Made by a program: the position numbers and the translations under genes
Shown: piece after piece, positions 7,804-14,364 of the stretch
Position numbering within the stretch: position 1 is the first letter of the stretch
How the letters are laid out: every line of letters begins with the position of its first letter
Assembly (NCBI GenBank): GCA_018383835.1
Contig: JAHAWR010000009.1
Location: 1 to 26,032 of the forward strand
Direction of reading: 5' to 3'
Length of the DNA: 26,032 nucleotides
Source: Candidatus Jordarchaeia archaeon
GTDB taxonomy: Archaea; Asgardarchaeota; Jordiarchaeia; Jordiarchaeales; Freyrarchaeaceae
The notes under the pieces: model-generated
Databases searched by the model: none
The model's input: the letters and a program-made list of their open reading frames with translations, nothing else
Told to the model about the DNA's origin: nothing

Positions 7804-7962
7804 TCCCGCCCCCCGCGCCACACCTTCTCCGTAATGTAGTCTCCAAACGCGCTCAGAACCGGTTTTGGAGCTGCACTTTCAAGCGTGCGAAAAGATTTTA
7901 TTGTCCTCTCGAGCCTTTGGGTTTTTGTCCCCCATTTACTGCCCTTTATTGGAGGTGGTGAG

Positions 7963-8628
7963 TTGTCAACTAGCATAATAGAGGGAATTCATCCTACACG
8001 AATGGAGCTCCTAGCGCTAAAGAGAAGGATAATCCTAGCCGAGAAAGGACACGACTTGCTCAAGGAAAAACGAGATGCGCTCGTAATGCATTTCTTCGAT
8101 ATCTTGGAGGATGTGGGGCGGCTTAGGAAGGAGATGAATAACGCTCTCAGGGAAGCTTTCGAGGCGCTCATAGTGGCGAAGATGGTTATGGGGCCCCTTA
8201 GGGTTGAGGAGGCGGCTATGGGGGTTGAGCCGCTCTACGAAGTTGAAACGTCCATTCAGAACATAATGGGGGTCAAGGTTCCTCTGTTGAACATCAAGGA
8301 GAGGAAAGTGAGCATGCCGCCTTACGGTTTAACGGATACTTCTGTCGTGCTCGACGAGGCTGCTAGGAAGTTTAGGGAAGCTTTGAGGCTCGCGATCCAG
8401 TTGGCAGAAGTTGAGACGGCTGTGAGAAGACTTGCTGAGGAAATTGATAAGACAAAGCGGAGAGTTAACGCGTTAAAGTATATTATCATTCCAAAGCTGG
8501 AGAACACTATCAGGTATATATCGCTCCACTTGGAGGAGCGGGAGCGGGAAGATCTTTTCAGGTTAAAGCGTGTGAAGGCAATACTTGAGAGGAAAGAAAC
8601 AGCGGTTGTTGAAGAGACGGCAGCCTAA
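7963..8628 (+). CDS. atpD: A-type ATP synthase subunit D
   Basis: 221-aa central-stalk (rotor) subunit of the archaeal A1Ao ATP synthase, which couples ring rotation to ATP synthesis in the catalytic head. The N-terminal signature GIHPTRMELLALKRRI and the long N- and C-terminal coiled-coil helices (KRDALVMHFF; RRVNALKYIIIPKLENT) are characteristic, and the length is normal. TTG 7963 is chosen because GGAGGTG at 7951-7957 lies just upstream; the open frame extends to 7885 but that part is not conserved. No other ATP synthase subunit gene is in the window, so this subunit stands alone, convergent with NAC. Confidence 0.92.
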   Translation: MSTSIIEGIHPTRMELLALKRRIILAEKGHDLLKEKRDALVMHFFDILEDVGRLRKEMNNALREAFEALIVAKMVMGPLRVEEAAMGVEPLYEVETSIQNIMGVKVPLLNIKERKVSMPPYGLTDTSVVLDEAARKFREALRLAIQLAEVETAVRRLAEEIDKTKRRVNALKYIIIPKLENTIRYISLHLEEREREDLFRLKRVKAILERKETAVVEETAA

Positions 8629-8646
8629 ACTTTACTTGGGCTGGCT

Positions 8647-8985
8647 CTATTTTTTGAGTAGGAGTATTGCCTTCGCTAGGTCTCCCTCCGTCTCTATTAG
8701 AGCTTTCCTCGCTTCCTCCAGTGTGACGCTTGCCTGTTGGGCTACGAGCATTACGTCTGCTTCGGGAATTTCGAGCTGCCTCTTTTCCACCTCTGCGGCT
8801 TTTTCTTCTATAGCTCCTGAGACTTGGTACACACGTTGCCCCGCCACCTTCATTTCGACCACTTGCGGGTTAGTTATGATTATTTCTTTGTCTGCACATT
8901 TTATCGTGACCTGTATAGCGGGAACTTCCTTAACCCCCATCTGCTTCATCATTTTCTTTAGTTGTTTGGAGCTGACTTTCCTCAA
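8647..8985 (-). CDS. nac: Nascent polypeptide-associated complex protein (archaeal NAC)
   Basis: 112-aa ribosome-associated chaperone that binds emerging polypeptides as a homodimer. The N-terminus KQLKKMMKQMGVK is typical, a NAC beta-barrel follows (about residues 20-75), and the C-terminal UBA domain is visible (EADVMLVAQQASVTLEEA and GDLAKAILLL). Start TTG 8985 is preferred: GGAGG at 8993-8997 is 7 bases upstream and the protein then begins MRKVSSKQLKK as in relatives; TTG 8989-8991 is only one base from the SD. It is the last gene of a PAN-PUA-NAC operon, 19 bases after the PUA gene. Confidence 0.93.
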   Translation of the reverse strand: MRKVSSKQLKKMMKQMGVKEVPAIQVTIKCADKEIIITNPQVVEMKVAGQRVYQVSGAIEEKAAEVEKRQLEIPEADVMLVAQQASVTLEEARKALIETEGDLAKAILLLKK

Positions 8986-9004
8986 GAGCAAACCTCCCAG
9001 AATT

Positions 9005-9493
9005 TTACTTGCCTTTGAGGGCGAGATTTCCCACCCGGGTTTTCACGGCGACCCCCCTTGAGAAGGCCACCATTTCTTCTCCGTTAAGAAGCGCCCTTCC
9101 GACTGCTGTCAACCTGTCTTTCTCATCTACTACTATGACTTCGTCTCCTGGCCTTATTCCTGGGTCGGCCTCCAACACATGCCTAGCGAAGACGTTTCGC
9201 CCTTCGGCCACGACTCCGGTAACGCTTTCCTCGATTACGGCTCTTAAGCGTGGCTTCTGGAAGCACTTTAAAAGAAGCTCAGCCCCCTTTATGGCAAGAG
9301 CAAATGTCCCCTCGTCGGGCCTGAAGCTTGCGACGAGCTCTCCTCCCAGCCGAACCTCTCTTACTCTGCCGGTCTTGGAGGAGAAAGTAACCTCGACGCC
9401 CTCAGGAAAAAGGGCTTTTCCGGCTCCAGGCAGGAACTGGTAGTCGGCTATAAGCCTCAGCTTGCGTAGAACCCAGTAGTCGGCTTTCTTCAA
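9005..9493 (-). CDS. PUA-domain RNA-binding protein
   Basis: 162-aa protein with a C-terminal PUA domain (about residues 80-155: GAELLLKCFQKPRLRAVIE, then DPGIRPGDEVIVVDE and ALLNGEEMV), an RNA-binding fold seen in archaeosine transglycosylases and pseudouridine synthases. The N-terminal 75 residues resemble the pre-PUA region of archaeal stand-alone PUA proteins. No catalytic domain is present. Placement between PAN and NAC suggests a role near the ribosome, but the precise function is unknown. Start TTG is about 9 bases downstream of GGAGG. Confidence 0.8.
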   Translation of the reverse strand: MKKADYWVLRKLRLIADYQFLPGAGKALFPEGVEVTFSSKTGRVREVRLGGELVASFRPDEGTFALAIKGAELLLKCFQKPRLRAVIEESVTGVVAEGRNVFARHVLEADPGIRPGDEVIVVDEKDRLTAVGRALLNGEEMVAFSRGVAVKTRVGNLALKGK

Positions 9494-9515
9494 TAAGCTG
9501 CCTCCTGGGTTCGGA

Positions 9516-10691
9516 TTAACTGTATATTCTTGGTGGGCTTTCGCCCTTGGATCTCTTCAGCACTTTTTCTATGGCTTTCTCGAAGTCGCTGAATGTAACT
9601 CTCGTCCTGAAGTCCCTAATTGCGAACATTCCTGCTTCAGTGCATATCGCCTTTATGTCTGCTCCCGTGGAGTTCTCAGTCATTTCGGCAAGCGTGCGGA
9701 GGTTAATGCTGGGGTCGAGCTTCATGCGCCGTGTATGTATCCTGAAGATTTCTTCCCTCGCGTCGAGGTCTGGAAGCGGGAAATAGATTATTCTGTCGAA
9801 GCGGCCGGGCCTGAGAAGGGCTGGGTCAAGTATGTCGGGCCTATTTGTTGCACCTATTATTTTTACATCCCCCCTCGAGTCGAATCCGTCCATTATGGAG
9901 AGGAGCTGCATTAGGGTACGCTGAACCTCTCTGTCGCCGCTTGTTCCGACGTCTATCCTCCTGCTGCCTATAGCGTCTATTTCATCACAGAAAACTATGC
10001 TTGGCGCCTTTTTCCTAGCCAGCTGGAAAACTTCTCTAACTATCCGTGCGCCTTCCCCTATGAATTTCTGGACGAGCTCCGACCCCACGATCCTTATGAA
10101 GGTGGCCTTAGTCTCGTGCGCCACTGCCCTAGCCAGTAGAGTCTTGCCCGTTCCTGGGGGGCCGCAGAGGAGCACGCCCTTTGGGGGATCGATTCCGACC
10201 TCCTCAAACAGGTGAGGGTGCGTGAGGGGCAACTCGACAGTTTCTCTAACTTCCATTATTTGCTCCTTTAGCCCCCCTATGTCGGCGTAGGTTACAGGGG
10301 GAATCTCTTCCACCTCCATGCCCTTCACGAAAGGGTCTTCGGGCATGGGTAAAACCTCGACTATGGCGAAGGTCTTCTGGCTTAGGGCGACGTGGGCTCC
10401 GGGAACAAGCCTCTCTCTTGGAACCTCGCTTGAGGCGTATACTACAAAGTTGGGACCCGTTGAACTTCTGACAATGACTCTGCCGTCCTCCAGCGTTTCA
10501 AGCACTGTGGCTGAAATGAGGGGGGGCTGCTTGAGTGCTTCCAACTCCCTCCTGAGCTGGATTACCTCCTGATAAAGCCTCATTCTTTCAGCGTCAAGCT
10601 TGTATAGCTTCTTTTCTATATCCCGCGCGTACGCCACTATGTCTTCGTACCTTTCCTCGTAGCTTCCTCCGTTCTCGGTGGAACCCGGCAC
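9516..10691 (-). CDS. pan: Proteasome-activating nucleotidase (PAN), AAA+ ATPase
   Basis: 391-aa homologue of the eukaryotic Rpt subunits; it forms a hexamer that unfolds substrates and feeds them into the 20S proteasome. N-terminal coiled coil (about residues 10-55), OB domain (60-120), and AAA+ domain with Walker A GPPGTGKT (177-184), Walker B IVFCDEID (232-239) and sensor GATNRPD. The C-terminus ends IYS, a HbYX motif that opens the proteasome gate. GTG 10691 is chosen: GGGAGG lies 7 bases upstream and a TATA box at 10731-10739 places transcription near 10710, which excludes the longer ATG 10727. First gene of an operon with the PUA protein and NAC. Confidence 0.95.
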   Translation of the reverse strand: MPGSTENGGSYEERYEDIVAYARDIEKKLYKLDAERMRLYQEVIQLRRELEALKQPPLISATVLETLEDGRVIVRSSTGPNFVVYASSEVPRERLVPGAHVALSQKTFAIVEVLPMPEDPFVKGMEVEEIPPVTYADIGGLKEQIMEVRETVELPLTHPHLFEEVGIDPPKGVLLCGPPGTGKTLLARAVAHETKATFIRIVGSELVQKFIGEGARIVREVFQLARKKAPSIVFCDEIDAIGSRRIDVGTSGDREVQRTLMQLLSIMDGFDSRGDVKIIGATNRPDILDPALLRPGRFDRIIYFPLPDLDAREEIFRIHTRRMKLDPSINLRTLAEMTENSTGADIKAICTEAGMFAIRDFRTRVTFSDFEKAIEKVLKRSKGESPPRIYS

Positions 10692-10730
10692 ACTACAACC
10701 TCCCCAAATAAAAAATGAGTGGGACATGGT

Positions 10731-10739
10731 AATTATACT
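10731..10739 (-). promoter_or_regulatory. PAN operon promoter
   Basis: AGTATAATT on the minus strand is a good archaeal TATA box, about 20 bases upstream of the predicted transcript start and 40 upstream of the GTG start codon. Confidence 0.6.
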
Positions 10740-10779
10740 TTCCGTTTCAGGGAACGAAAGACGATTAACACTGAAACAT

Positions 10780-10872
10780 CTACGAAGCAGCCTTATTAGC
10801 CTTACCTTTACCCCTCGGATCTTCCTTTCTGGAGCCCCTACTTGATTGCTGAGTGGAGGCGCCCAGGAACAT
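10780..10872 (-). CDS. Candidate 30-aa basic small protein
   Basis: An ATG at 10872 opens a 30-codon frame ending TAG at 10780. The product starts MFLGASTQQ and ends in the basic segment RKEDPRGKGKANKAAS. A TATA-like stretch (AATATTAAACTT, about 10885-10896 on the minus strand) lies roughly 20-25 bases upstream, as in leaderless archaeal mRNAs. No family recognised and no SD; it may be chance. It would be transcribed divergently from MBF1. Confidence 0.3.
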   Translation of the reverse strand: MFLGASTQQSSRGSRKEDPRGKGKANKAAS

Positions 10873-10883
10873 CTTGTAAGAGG

Positions 10884-10897
10884 AAGTTTAATATTTC
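10884..10897 (+). promoter_or_regulatory. MBF1 promoter, possibly bidirectional
   Basis: AAGTTTAATATTTC lies about 25 bases upstream of the MBF1 start region, suggesting a leaderless or near-leaderless mRNA. Read on the other strand, the same A/T block could serve the small ORF at 10780-10872. Confidence 0.5.
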
Positions 10898-10921
10898 TTT
10901 TTCGGGTTTTTCTTGTTGGGG

Positions 10922-11419
10922 ATGTCCTTGAGCTGTGAGGTTTGCGGCCGCAGGATGCGCGGCTCGCCTGTAAGTGTGATTATTGAAGGGGCGATAATGA
11001 ACGTTTGCGAGGAGTGTGCCAGATTCGGGGCGACCCCATCCACATGGTCACGTTCCCCTAGAAAACCGCTTCAGAGAATACCTCAGAGGGAGGAAGCTGC
11101 GAATCCTCGGGGGAGAGTTACCGCTCCTGTCCGAGTTGAGGGGGAGGAGGAGCTGGTTGAGGGGTATGGTAGCTTAATCAGGGAGGCTAGGGAGAAGATG
11201 GGGCTCTCGCAAGAGGAGCTTGCAAAGCTCGTTAAGGAGAAGGTCTCTGTTATAAAGAGGGTGGAGGCTGGGAGAATGGAGCCTCCAAGACAACTAGCTA
11301 GTAAGCTTGAAAAGGTGCTGAAGATTAAGCTTTACGGTTCAGAGGCGGCGGCTGGCTTTTCGACTACTACTAAAAGGAAGAGTCTCACATTGGGGGACGT
11401 GGTTCGGCTGAAGGATTGA
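10922..11419 (+). CDS. mbf1: Multiprotein bridging factor MBF1-like transcription factor
   Basis: 165-aa archaeal MBF1/aMBF1 homologue. It has an N-terminal zinc ribbon (CEVCGRRM, then CEEC), a flexible linker (about residues 40-75), and a C-terminal cro/C1-type helix-turn-helix (LIREAREKMGLSQEELAKL, then VIKRVEAG). In archaea MBF1 associates with ribosomal subunits and may link translation and transcription. The start is uncertain: ATG 10922 is used, with in-frame TTG at 10913, 10916 and 10928 as alternatives, because no clear SD is present. Followed by the aTrm56 gene. Confidence 0.9.
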   Translation: MSLSCEVCGRRMRGSPVSVIIEGAIMNVCEECARFGATPSTWSRSPRKPLQRIPQREEAANPRGRVTAPVRVEGEEELVEGYGSLIREAREKMGLSQEELAKLVKEKVSVIKRVEAGRMEPPRQLASKLEKVLKIKLYGSEAAAGFSTTTKRKSLTLGDVVRLKD

Positions 11420-11480
11420 AGATCCCAAAGATCCCAAGTTAGGTGGCTGGAGCCACCAAGCCTTTCCAGCTGTTTGGGGG

Positions 11481-12071
11481 ATGTATGGTTTGGCTAATCC
11501 TAGAGTAGTTGTTCTGAGGTTGGGTCACAGGCCGGTGAGAGATGAGCGCGTCTCAACACACCTAGCCCTTGTGGCCCGGGCATTTGGAGCCTCAGAGATA
11601 ATTTTTCCAGAACAGGAGGACGTGAATGTTCGGCGGAAGGTTGAAGACGTAGTTGAAAGGTTCGGCGGAAGCTTTAAGGTTAGCTTCGAGAGGAGCTGGC
11701 ACAACATAATCAGGGAGTGGACTGCCAGGGGGGGAGTGGTGGTGCACCTCACAATGTACGGTGTCCCGCTCCCAGAGGTTATAGACGAGATCAGGTCAAT
11801 AAACAGGGATATCATGGTGGTTGTAGGGGGTGCTAAGGTTCCACGCGAAGTCTACTCCATGGCAACCTACAACGTTTCAGTTACTAACCAGCCTCACTCG
11901 GAGATAGCGGCTTTAGCTGTTTTTCTGGATCACTACTTTGATGGGAAAGAGTTTTACTTGGAATTTGAGGGAGCAAAACTCAGAGTTATCCCATCCCCCT
12001 CAGGTAAAAATGTAGTTTCAATCGGAAAGCAGAGCATCTTAACCGCCGAGAGCGGCGAAAATATACAATGA
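11481..12071 (+). CDS. trm56: tRNA (cytidine(56)-2'-O)-methyltransferase, aTrm56
   Basis: SPOUT-class methyltransferase that adds a 2'-O-methyl group to C56 in the T-loop of archaeal tRNAs, stabilising the D-loop/T-loop contact. The N-terminal VVVLRLGHRPVRDERVSTH and the C-terminal knot region (VVVGGAKVPREVY, then TNQPHSEIAALAVFLD) are family signatures. 196 aa is usual. ATG 11481 follows a G-rich stretch acting as SD. It lies 61 bases after MBF1 and is probably co-transcribed. Confidence 0.92.
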   Translation: MYGLANPRVVVLRLGHRPVRDERVSTHLALVARAFGASEIIFPEQEDVNVRRKVEDVVERFGGSFKVSFERSWHNIIREWTARGGVVVHLTMYGVPLPEVIDEIRSINRDIMVVVGGAKVPREVYSMATYNVSVTNQPHSEIAALAVFLDHYFDGKEFYLEFEGAKLRVIPSPSGKNVVSIGKQSILTAESGENIQ

Positions 12072-12200
12072 ATAATTGAAGAAAAAGAAGGTAGGGTAAG
12101 CACAAGCCTCCAGCTCGTAAACCCGAGTGGAAGGCCAGAACAGGAACTCAAGGCACAAGATTTTTCAAAGAAGCCGCCGACAAGATGGAGGTGATTTAGT

Positions 12201-12272
12201 GTGACTGTAAAGGTACTATTCCCCGGCGATATTAGGGGGAGGACAATAAGTCTCTTACTTTTTTGGGTATGA
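12201..12272 (+). CDS. Candidate 23-aa ORF with a perfect Shine-Dalgarno, likely a gene remnant
   Basis: GTG 12201 follows GGAGGTGAT (12187-12195) at ideal spacing. The 23-codon product begins MTVKVLFPGDIRGRT, faintly like the first strand of a ThiS/MoaD ubiquitin-like protein, then ends in the 3' end of the convergent DUF2110 gene. The preceding segment (12092-12199) is open in another frame, ends TAG one base before the GTG, and lacks a start, so both may be remnants of lost genes. Confidence 0.25.
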   Translation: MTVKVLFPGDIRGRTISLLLFWV

Positions 12273-13008
12273 ACGCTTTCATGGTGGCGTTTCTGAGGTA
12301 TCCTCCTATTTCTGCTATTATGCCCGGCGCATCTGTCCCATATTTGCAGACGATGGCGTGTTCCATTAGCCCGAGACGCTCCAATGAGACAATGTCACCT
12401 AGGTGTCCCGACCGGACGACCGCGCGCCTAACCTGTTGGCGTGTTGTACCGCACACTACTACACGGTCAAGCCGGCTTTTAACCCACTCGCCCAGCCTCG
12501 TGAGTTCCCTCTCGCTTAACTCGGCTTCTATTTCGCCTGTTGTAGGGTCGACCTTCATGACCCTAACCTCCAATGGGAGGTTATCAATGAAGCAGAACAC
12601 GTTAACAATGACTCTGAGGGAAATTTTACGCCCCCCAACAAGTTGCTCCCTCAGCTTGTAGAGGGGCACTAGGGCGTCCTTAGGTGCTGGATGCGTGACG
12701 CCCACATCAACGTAAAAACCATAACCGTAATTCAGCGGACTTACAACACGCCCCCTGTAGTTTCTCCCTTCCTCAAGCTCGTTTAAACTACGCGTGCACC
12801 CATACCTTTCAGCCAAGAAGTTCTTGGCGGCTTCCTCATCTTCTCCCTCAAGCACGACCACGAGCCTGCCTCTATCCCCCAAGGAGACTTCTTCCACTTT
12901 TACATTCAGCTCTGAGACGTCGTTTCTCAGGAGCATACGTGCAGCCCTAATCCCTTGAGCAGAGTCCATGCCATATATTCTTTCTAGGAGAGTTATTTTA
13001 CATGTCAT
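12232..13008 (-). CDS. DUF2110 family archaeal protein
   Basis: 258-aa protein recognised as the archaeal DUF2110 family, usually found beside the TFE and HD genes as here. The middle (about residues 80-145, RGRVVSPLNYGYGFYVDVGV) looks like an S1/OB-type nucleic-acid-binding barrel; the C-terminal part (about 175-245) contains GTTRQQVRRAVVRSGHLGDI and a GxxA/PGIIAEIGG segment. A role in RNA or transcription is inferred from context; no activity is established. Its ATG overlaps the HD stop by four bases (ATGA). Confidence 0.75.
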   Translation of the reverse strand: MTCKITLLERIYGMDSAQGIRAARMLLRNDVSELNVKVEEVSLGDRGRLVVVLEGEDEEAAKNFLAERYGCTRSLNELEEGRNYRGRVVSPLNYGYGFYVDVGVTHPAPKDALVPLYKLREQLVGGRKISLRVIVNVFCFIDNLPLEVRVMKVDPTTGEIEAELSERELTRLGEWVKSRLDRVVVCGTTRQQVRRAVVRSGHLGDIVSLERLGLMEHAIVCKYGTDAPGIIAEIGGYLRNATMKAFIPKKVRDLLSSP

Positions 13009-13532
13009 GGGTCAACAAGTTCCTCGATATCCTTTTGGAGCTTCTTGAGACGTTCAATAACCGGGCTTTCTTCTCCAAGCTCTCTCTTAAACATTTCCAA
13101 GACCTTTTCCATCGCAACGTGCTTTGCACCAAACGTGAGGTTGTCAGCATGAGCAACTATTTTTTCTTCAGGAGTTAAGGGTATGTAATCTTTTGGGGGT
13201 AGCCCGAGAGCTTCAGCCTCATTCTTCGGTATACCGGCTCCCACATGTCTTTCGACTATTAACGCCAGTTCTTCGGGTAATCCAAGGCTCCTAACTATCT
13301 CTGCCCCAACCACCCCGTGCTCCACACCATGGGTCTTCGAGCGCCCTATGTCATGAAGGAGACTTCCAGCCTCCACCAAGCGGATATCTACATTATTCCC
13401 TTTACTAGCTGCTTTCTTGGCAAGTTGGCGTGCGTAACGTGAAACCGCAACACAGTGCTTGATCACATTCTTCGGAGTTCCAGTTTCCACTAGGATCTTA
13501 AGACACTCTTTTCTAGTGGGAATTCCTCGCAA
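13005..13532 (-). CDS. HD-domain protein (putative phosphohydrolase, TIGR00295-like)
   Basis: 175-aa protein with an HD domain: first His in NVIKHCVAV, HD pair in GSLLHDIGR, further His residues in HGVEHG and ERHVGAG, and Asp in AHADNL. These ligate the metals of HD phosphohydrolases acting on nucleotides or RNA. Start TTG 13532 overlaps the TFE coding end by 43 bases and agrees with the family N-terminus (PTRKECLKIL); GTG 13490, directly at the TFE stop, is an alternative. It is translationally coupled to DUF2110 downstream. Confidence 0.85.
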   Translation of the reverse strand: MRGIPTRKECLKILVETGTPKNVIKHCVAVSRYARQLAKKAASKGNNVDIRLVEAGSLLHDIGRSKTHGVEHGVVGAEIVRSLGLPEELALIVERHVGAGIPKNEAEALGLPPKDYIPLTPEEKIVAHADNLTFGAKHVAMEKVLEMFKRELGEESPVIERLKKLQKDIEELVDP

Positions 13533-14089
13533 CGCTTTTCGAGCTCCTTAAGCTCCTCTCTGAGCTCTCGAAGCTTCTTCTCTAAAACTTTAACACTCTC
13601 GCTGTTGTCTTGGTACTTCAGTTCTTCTCCACAGTTCGGGCACTTGAACTCTGTTTCCATAGCCTCGTCAAACGTTAAGCGCTGGCAGTTATGGTTCCCG
13701 CAATGGAAAAGCATGTTTTCCTTCTCAAATTTGAGTCTTTCACTAAGTCTCAGGTAAACTTCTTGCTTCCTTCTGATGACTGCTTCTCTAACCTTGTCCG
13801 CTCTTATCTTCCAGTAGTATATGAACCAGCCCGTGTTTGTGTCTCTTGTGCGCCTGTAGGAGGCAAGTCTCTCCTCATATAGCCTATAGAGTACTTTCCT
13901 GACGGCGTTGAGCTGCATGTCGAGCTTGTTAGCGATCTCCTCATCCGTTATCTCCTTATCGCTGCTCAAAAGAATTTTAACAACTCTGTAAGCACTTTCT
14001 CCGCCTATCTCCTCAACGAGGACTTCGAGGAGTTCTTCGTCATATGCCCTTTGAGTTGCAAGCAAGCTGTCCACGCCTCCTTCGGCCAC
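13490..14089 (-). CDS. tfe: Transcription factor E, alpha subunit (TFE)
   Basis: 199-aa homologue of TFIIE-alpha. It stabilises the open promoter complex with archaeal RNA polymerase. N-terminal winged helix (about residues 15-95: AYRVVKILLSSDKEITDEEIA, with RKVLYRLYEERLASYRR) and a zinc ribbon with the first pair spaced as FHCGNHNC and the second as CPNC, then a charged coiled-coil tail. GTG 14089 is chosen because GGGAGG lies 7 bases upstream; the frame extends to TTG 14104. First gene of the TFE-HD-DUF2110 cluster. Confidence 0.93.
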   Translation of the reverse strand: MAEGGVDSLLATQRAYDEELLEVLVEEIGGESAYRVVKILLSSDKEITDEEIANKLDMQLNAVRKVLYRLYEERLASYRRTRDTNTGWFIYYWKIRADKVREAVIRRKQEVYLRLSERLKFEKENMLFHCGNHNCQRLTFDEAMETEFKCPNCGEELKYQDNSESVKVLEKKLRELREELKELEKRCEEFPLEKSVLRS

Positions 14090-14180
14090 AAAGAATCCTC
14101 CCAAACTATATACATGATGTGTCTTATTAAAAAACTTTACTCATAAAATCGTTTTTATTTAAATTTAAGTAAAAATACTA

Positions 14181-14205
14181 ACATCTGCCATTTTTTGATA
14201 GATGT
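14181..14205. promoter_or_regulatory. Inverted repeat in the TFE/Lrp intergenic region
   Basis: ACATCT (14181-14186) and AGATGT (14200-14205) form a 6-bp inverted repeat with a 13-base spacer in the A/T-rich divergent region (14090-14364). It could be a binding site for the adjacent Lrp-type regulator; this is inference. Confidence 0.3.
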
Positions 14206-14263
14206 CGGTATTTCGTTCCCCCGCTCCCCTTCCTAATCTAGGAGAGGGCATAAGATTATTAAG

Positions 14264-14317
14264 TTATCGTTTAATTAATAAACCTTGCGGAGTACTTTGA
14301 AGAGAACAGCCGTTCTC
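14264..14317 (+). promoter_or_regulatory. Promoter and hairpin upstream of the Lrp-type gene
   Basis: A TATA-like block (TTTAATTAATAAAC, about 14269-14282) is followed by the perfect 6-bp inverted repeat GAGAAC-AGCC-GTTCTC at 14302-14317, at the predicted transcript start. Lrp/AsnC proteins often autoregulate through such sites. Nothing else is seen between 14090 and 14364. Confidence 0.35.
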
Positions 14318-14364
14318 GCCGAGCGGTGAAAGCACCTAATAATGACGGTTGAGAGGGAGCGGCA

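Larger units (their letters stand above)
7659..7820 (+). tRNA. tRNA-Ser(GCU) with three introns and encoded CCA
   Basis: Splicing out three short introns leaves an 89-nt type II tRNA. Acceptor GCGGGGG (7659-7665) pairs with CCCCCGC (7810-7816), then discriminator G and CCA (7818-7820). The D-arm has ACC/GGT and GG at 7677-7678. The anticodon stem is CTGGC/GCCAG around loop CTGCTAA (anticodon GCT). The long variable arm is CCCC-GTT-GGGG, typical of Ser, and the T-arm GCGGG/CCCGC closes the loop TTCAAAT. Introns lie in the D-loop, at 37/38 in the anticodon loop, and at 59/60 in the T-loop. Assignment rests on manual folding; the exon structure is internally consistent. Confidence 0.92.

Noticed and set aside
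7758..7976. Overlapping frames on both strands across the tRNA 3' part
   Set aside because: They overlap the tRNA gene and the atpD leader and show no protein-like pattern.
9009..9443. 144-codon plus-strand frame opposite the PUA gene
   Set aside because: Composition is a shadow of the minus-strand gene, whose family is recognised.
12069..12180. Read-through extension of aTrm56 past its TGA
   Set aside because: The enzyme is full length at the TGA and the following residues show no family features.
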